Of a stretch of 64,000 nucleotides of DNA, positions 61,480-64,000 are shown piece after piece. The stretch covers positions 124,001 to 188,000 of the forward strand of contig NZ_BAFK01000001.1 in the NCBI RefSeq assembly GCF_000296695.1. The letters run 5' to 3'. The stretch is from Rheinheimera nanhaiensis E407-8 (GTDB taxonomy: Bacteria; Pseudomonadota; Gammaproteobacteria; Enterobacterales; Alteromonadaceae). The notes under the pieces are model-generated. The model was given only the letters and a program-made list of their open reading frames with translations. It was not told where the DNA came from and searched no databases. Made by a program: the position numbers and the translations under genes. The first letter of the stretch is position 1. The number at the start of each line of letters is the position of its first letter.

Positions 61480-61968
61480 ATGGCCGAACAACAAGCAAAC
61501 GGCGTTGCAACTGAGCAGCAAGGTTTACAATTTGCGATCCAGCGTATTTTTGTCAAAGACATTTCGTTTGAAGCGCCTAACGCGCCTGCTATCTTCCGCA
61601 AAGAGTGGAAGCCGGAAGTTAAGCTGGACCTGGACACCCGCAGCGAAAAGCTGGACGACAACGTTTATCAGGTGGTGCTGTCGTTAACTGTCACTACGAC
61701 AGTAGAAGGCGAAACCGCGTTTTTATGTGAAGTACAGCAGGCCGGTATTTTCTCTATTGGTCAGTTAGAAGACGCACAAATGGCGCATATGCTGGCGTCT
61801 TTCTGTCCTAATGTGCTGTTCCCTTATGCCCGCGAAGCCGTGTCTAACCTGGTTAACCGTGGCACCTTCCCACAACTGAACCTGGCGCCGGTGAACTTTG
61901 ATGCACTGTTTGCGCAATATGTACAAAAACGCCAGGCAGAAGCCCAGGCGGTAAAGGCTGACGCTTAA
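61480..61968 (+). CDS. secB: Protein-export chaperone SecB
   Basis: 162 residues. A tetrameric cytosolic chaperone that keeps preproteins unfolded for Sec[57 protein letters not shown] and [32 protein letters not shown] match the family. AGGA precedes the ATG. gpsA follows after three bases, so the two are coupled. Confidence 0.97.
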   Translation: MAEQQANGVATEQQGLQFAIQRIFVKDISFEAPNAPAIFRKEWKPEVKLDLDTRSEKLDDNVYQVVLSLTVTTTVEGETAFLCEVQQAGIFSIGQLEDAQMAHMLASFCPNVLFPYAREAVSNLVNRGTFPQLNLAPVNFDALFAQYVQKRQAEAQAVKADA

Positions 61969-61971
61969 GCA

Positions 61972-62979
61972 ATGCAGCCTTCAGCTATTGCTGTGCTCGG
62001 GGCGGGGTCTTATGGCACCGCTCTGGCAATTTGTCTGGCCCGTAACGGCAATACCATCAGCTTATGGGGCCGCAACAGCGACGATATGGCACAGATGGCC
62101 GCGCAGCGTGTTAATCAGAAATACCTGCCGGACATTGCCTTACCAGACAGTTTGCAGCTGACCGCCGATTTAGCCGCCGCCGTAGCCAGTAGCCGCGATA
62201 TTCTGGTGGTGGTGCCAAGCCACGCCTTTGCCGACACCTTACGGCAGATAAAACCGCTGCTACAAGCTGATGCGCGGGTTGCCTGGGCGACCAAAGGCTT
62301 AGAGCCGGAAACCGGCCGCTTGCTGCAGGATGTGGCGCGCGAAATTTTAGGCGAGCAGGTGTCACTGGCGGTGTTGTCCGGCCCGACCTTTGCCAAAGAA
62401 ATGGCGATGGGCTTGCCAACGGCGATTTCACTGTCGTCAACCGATGCTGACTTTATCCGGCAGTTATCTGACTTGTTACACTGTGCTAAGAGTTTTAGGG
62501 TTTACACCAACCCGGACTTTATCGGTGTGCAACTCGGTGGCGCGGTGAAGAACGTTATTGCTATTGGCGCCGGCATGGCCGATGGTATTGGCTTTGGTGC
62601 TAATGCCCGTACGGCGCTGATTACCCGCGGTTTAACCGAGATGTGCCGCCTGGGCTGTGCCTTAGGGGCAAAGAAAGACACCTTTATGGGCATGGCAGGC
62701 CTTGGCGATTTAGTGCTGACCTGTACCGATAACCAGTCGCGTAACCGGCGCTTTGGCTTATTGCTGGGGCAGGGTAAGCCAGTCGCTGAAGCCATGCAGA
62801 GTATTGGCCAGGTGGTTGAAGGCTATCGTAACGCCAAAGAGGTGTTTAACCTGGCACAGCGGGTAGGCGTGGAAATGCCTATCACTGAGCAAATTTATCA
62901 GGTGCTGTATCAGGGCAAAGACGTAAAACTGGCCGCGCTGGATTTGCTCGGCCGTGAGAAGCGCGACGAAGTCAGCTAA
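61972..62979 (+). CDS. gpsA: Glycerol-3-phosphate dehydrogenase [NAD(P)+]
   Basis: 335 residues. It makes glycerol-3-phosphate for phospholipids. The Rossmann loop [13 protein letters not shown] is at 8-20; [56 protein letters not shown] (with the catalytic Lys) and [12 protein letters not shown] are conserved. Its 3' end overlaps the convergent EAL gene by eight bases. Confidence 0.96.
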   Translation: MQPSAIAVLGAGSYGTALAICLARNGNTISLWGRNSDDMAQMAAQRVNQKYLPDIALPDSLQLTADLAAAVASSRDILVVVPSHAFADTLRQIKPLLQADARVAWATKGLEPETGRLLQDVAREILGEQVSLAVLSGPTFAKEMAMGLPTAISLSSTDADFIRQLSDLLHCAKSFRVYTNPDFIGVQLGGAVKNVIAIGAGMADGIGFGANARTALITRGLTEMCRLGCALGAKKDTFMGMAGLGDLVLTCTDNQSRNRRFGLLLGQGKPVAEAMQSIGQVVEGYRNAKEVFNLAQRVGVEMPITEQIYQVLYQGKDVKLAALDLLGREKRDEVS

Positions 62980-64000
62980 CCTGTTTGCGTACCAGTTTGT
63001 TCTCTTTTGCCAGTAGCAGCGGGATCTCTGCTGCTGGCAAGGCTTTACTGAATAAGTGACCCAGTAAAATATCGCAACCCATTACGTGCAGCAAATAGGC
63101 TTGCATTTCGTTTTCAATGCCACTGGCAATCACATCTAACTGCAGGTAAGACGCCAGCCGGATCAAACTGGCCGTGATATTACGCTGCTGTTCGTTATGC
63201 TCCATATCTTTAATGCACAGCGCGGCAATTTTCAGGCCGTGTAGCGGAAATTGTTTCAGCACCGACAGCGATGACACACCAGTACCAAAATTGTCTAATG
63301 TCAGATGCAGCCCCATCTGGGCCAGTTGTTGCAAGTTATCGTTGACCAGGCTATCGGCCTCTAACAGTAATGGCTCTTCAATTTCAAATTCGAACTGATC
63401 TGCCGTTAAACCACAGCGCTGTAACTGCGCTGCAATTTGGCTGACAAATTGGGTTTGCTTAAGGCTCAGGCCGGAGATATTCAGGCACATACGGCCCCGG
63501 CTAATGTCCGTTTGTTGCCAGCGTAGCTGCTGTTCACAGCATTTTTGAAATACCAGCTGGTCCAGCTGCGCAATAAGGCCGGTTTCATCGGCCAGCGTTA
63601 GAAAGTGTTGCGGCAATAACACGCCGCGGCGCGGGTTGTGCCAGCGTAACAGGGCTTCATAGCCAACAATACGGTTGCTGCCGATGCTATAACGTGGCTG
63701 ATAGTACAGCTCAAACTCGTCACGCTGCAGGGCTTTATGCAGCTCGGCTTCTAATGCCAGATATTCCGGCGCCCGTTGCTGCAAAGTGCGGCTGGCAAAG
63801 GCCAGCTGGCTGTCACCGGTTTTGCTGGCCTGTTGCAGCGCGGCATTCGCCGCAAACAGCAGCTCAGAGGCATGCTGGCCATCATTAGGATAAAGGCTGA
63901 TGCCTACCAGGGTTTGTACCGCCAGCCCGGGGTTGAACCCGGCTGACTCACTTAGGGTAAGCAGCTTATGCCCCAGCCGGTTAAGGGTAATTTCGACGTG
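62972..64000 (-). CDS. GGDEF/EAL protein with degenerate EAL domain, N-terminus outside window
   Basis: The reverse frame is open from base 64000 for 342 residues. The first 80 look like the end of a GGDEF domain ([32 protein letters not shown]). The EAL domain begins [22 protein letters not shown] and keeps EAL and the NIS Asn, but DDFG reads DNFG, KxD reads KIA (LKIAAL), and AEGVE reads ASGIE. These are metal or general-base positions, so hydrolysis of cyclic-di-GMP is unlikely; it may be a binding protein. The GGDEF active-site motif itself lies beyond the window. Confidence 0.88.
   Translation of the reverse strand, partial: HVEITLNRLGHKLLTLSESAGFNPGLAVQTLVGISLYPNDGQHASELLFAANAALQQASKTGDSQLAFASRTLQQRAPEYLALEAELHKALQRDEFELYYQPRYSIGSNRIVGYEALLRWHNPRRGVLLPQHFLTLADETGLIAQLDQLVFQKCCEQQLRWQQTDISRGRMCLNISGLSLKQTQFVSQIAAQLQRCGLTADQFEFEIEEPLLLEADSLVNDNLQQLAQMGLHLTLDNFGTGVSSLSVLKQFPLHGLKIAALCIKDMEHNEQQRNITASLIRLASYLQLDVIASGIENEMQAYLLHVMGCDILLGHLFSKALPAAEIPLLLAKENKLVRKQVS

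Overview
The window is a stretch of gammaproteobacterial chromosome made mostly of conserved core genes; there is no rRNA, tRNA, CRISPR array, prophage or insertion sequence that I can see. Gene order follows the enteric backbone closely in several blocks: rsmD/ftsYEX-rpoH; pilMNOPQ-aroKB-damX-dam-rpe-trpS; pabA, argD and yhfA; gpmI-envC-yibQ divergent from yibN-grxC-secB-gpsA. Families such as DUF3369 response regulators, DUF3802, TIGR03899, TIGR04219, TorF porin and DUF2333, the Gln-rich proteins and the roughly 50% GC suggest an Alteromonadales/Chromatiales-type bacterium of the Rheinheimera-Alishewanella-Arsukibacterium kind. That placement is inference.

Layout. 0-6.2 kb: an ECF sigma factor cut by the window edge, two lipoproteins, a response regulator with an HD-GYP output, DUF2721, then a three-gene unit (Gln-rich coiled coil, DUF2007, YjaG). 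6.2-10.8 kb: rsmD divergent from ftsY-ftsE-ftsX, then rpoH, whose promoter carries a perfect CIRCE operator. 10.8-15.9 kb: metJ divergent from metB-metL-metF across a MetJ-box promoter. 16-19 kb: a large propeller-type diguanylate cyclase. 19.1-24.5 kb: argCBFGH behind two tandem ARG boxes. 24.6-40.2 kb: mrcA divergent from pilMNOPQ-aroKB-damX-dam, two small membrane proteins and a TorF porin in the reverse direction, then rpe, trpS and pabA. 40.2-48.3 kb: an HDOD protein, argD(astC)-astA-astD, DUF3802, yhfA, speD and dusA. 48.5-51.5 kb: a small-protein operon ending in PspC, including two membrane microproteins of 40 and 33 residues, then PCu(A)C, DUF2333 and a beta-barrel. 51.5-57 kb: a degenerate hybrid kinase, TIGR03899 and a response regulator-GGDEF-EAL protein. 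57-64 kb: yibQ, envC, gpmI, yibN, grxC, secB, gpsA and a degenerate EAL protein cut by the right edge.

Themes. Amino-acid biosynthesis (Met, Arg) has readable operators. Cyclic-di-GMP signalling is heavily represented: an HD-GYP protein, a GGDEF protein, a GGDEF/EAL protein with a broken GGDEF motif, and a partial protein with a broken EAL motif. The most unusual items are the CIRCE element on rpoH, the microprotein/PspC operon with a possible sigma-54 promoter, and the hybrid kinase that has lost its H, N and G boxes but kept a receiver. I see no complete novel defence or mobile system.
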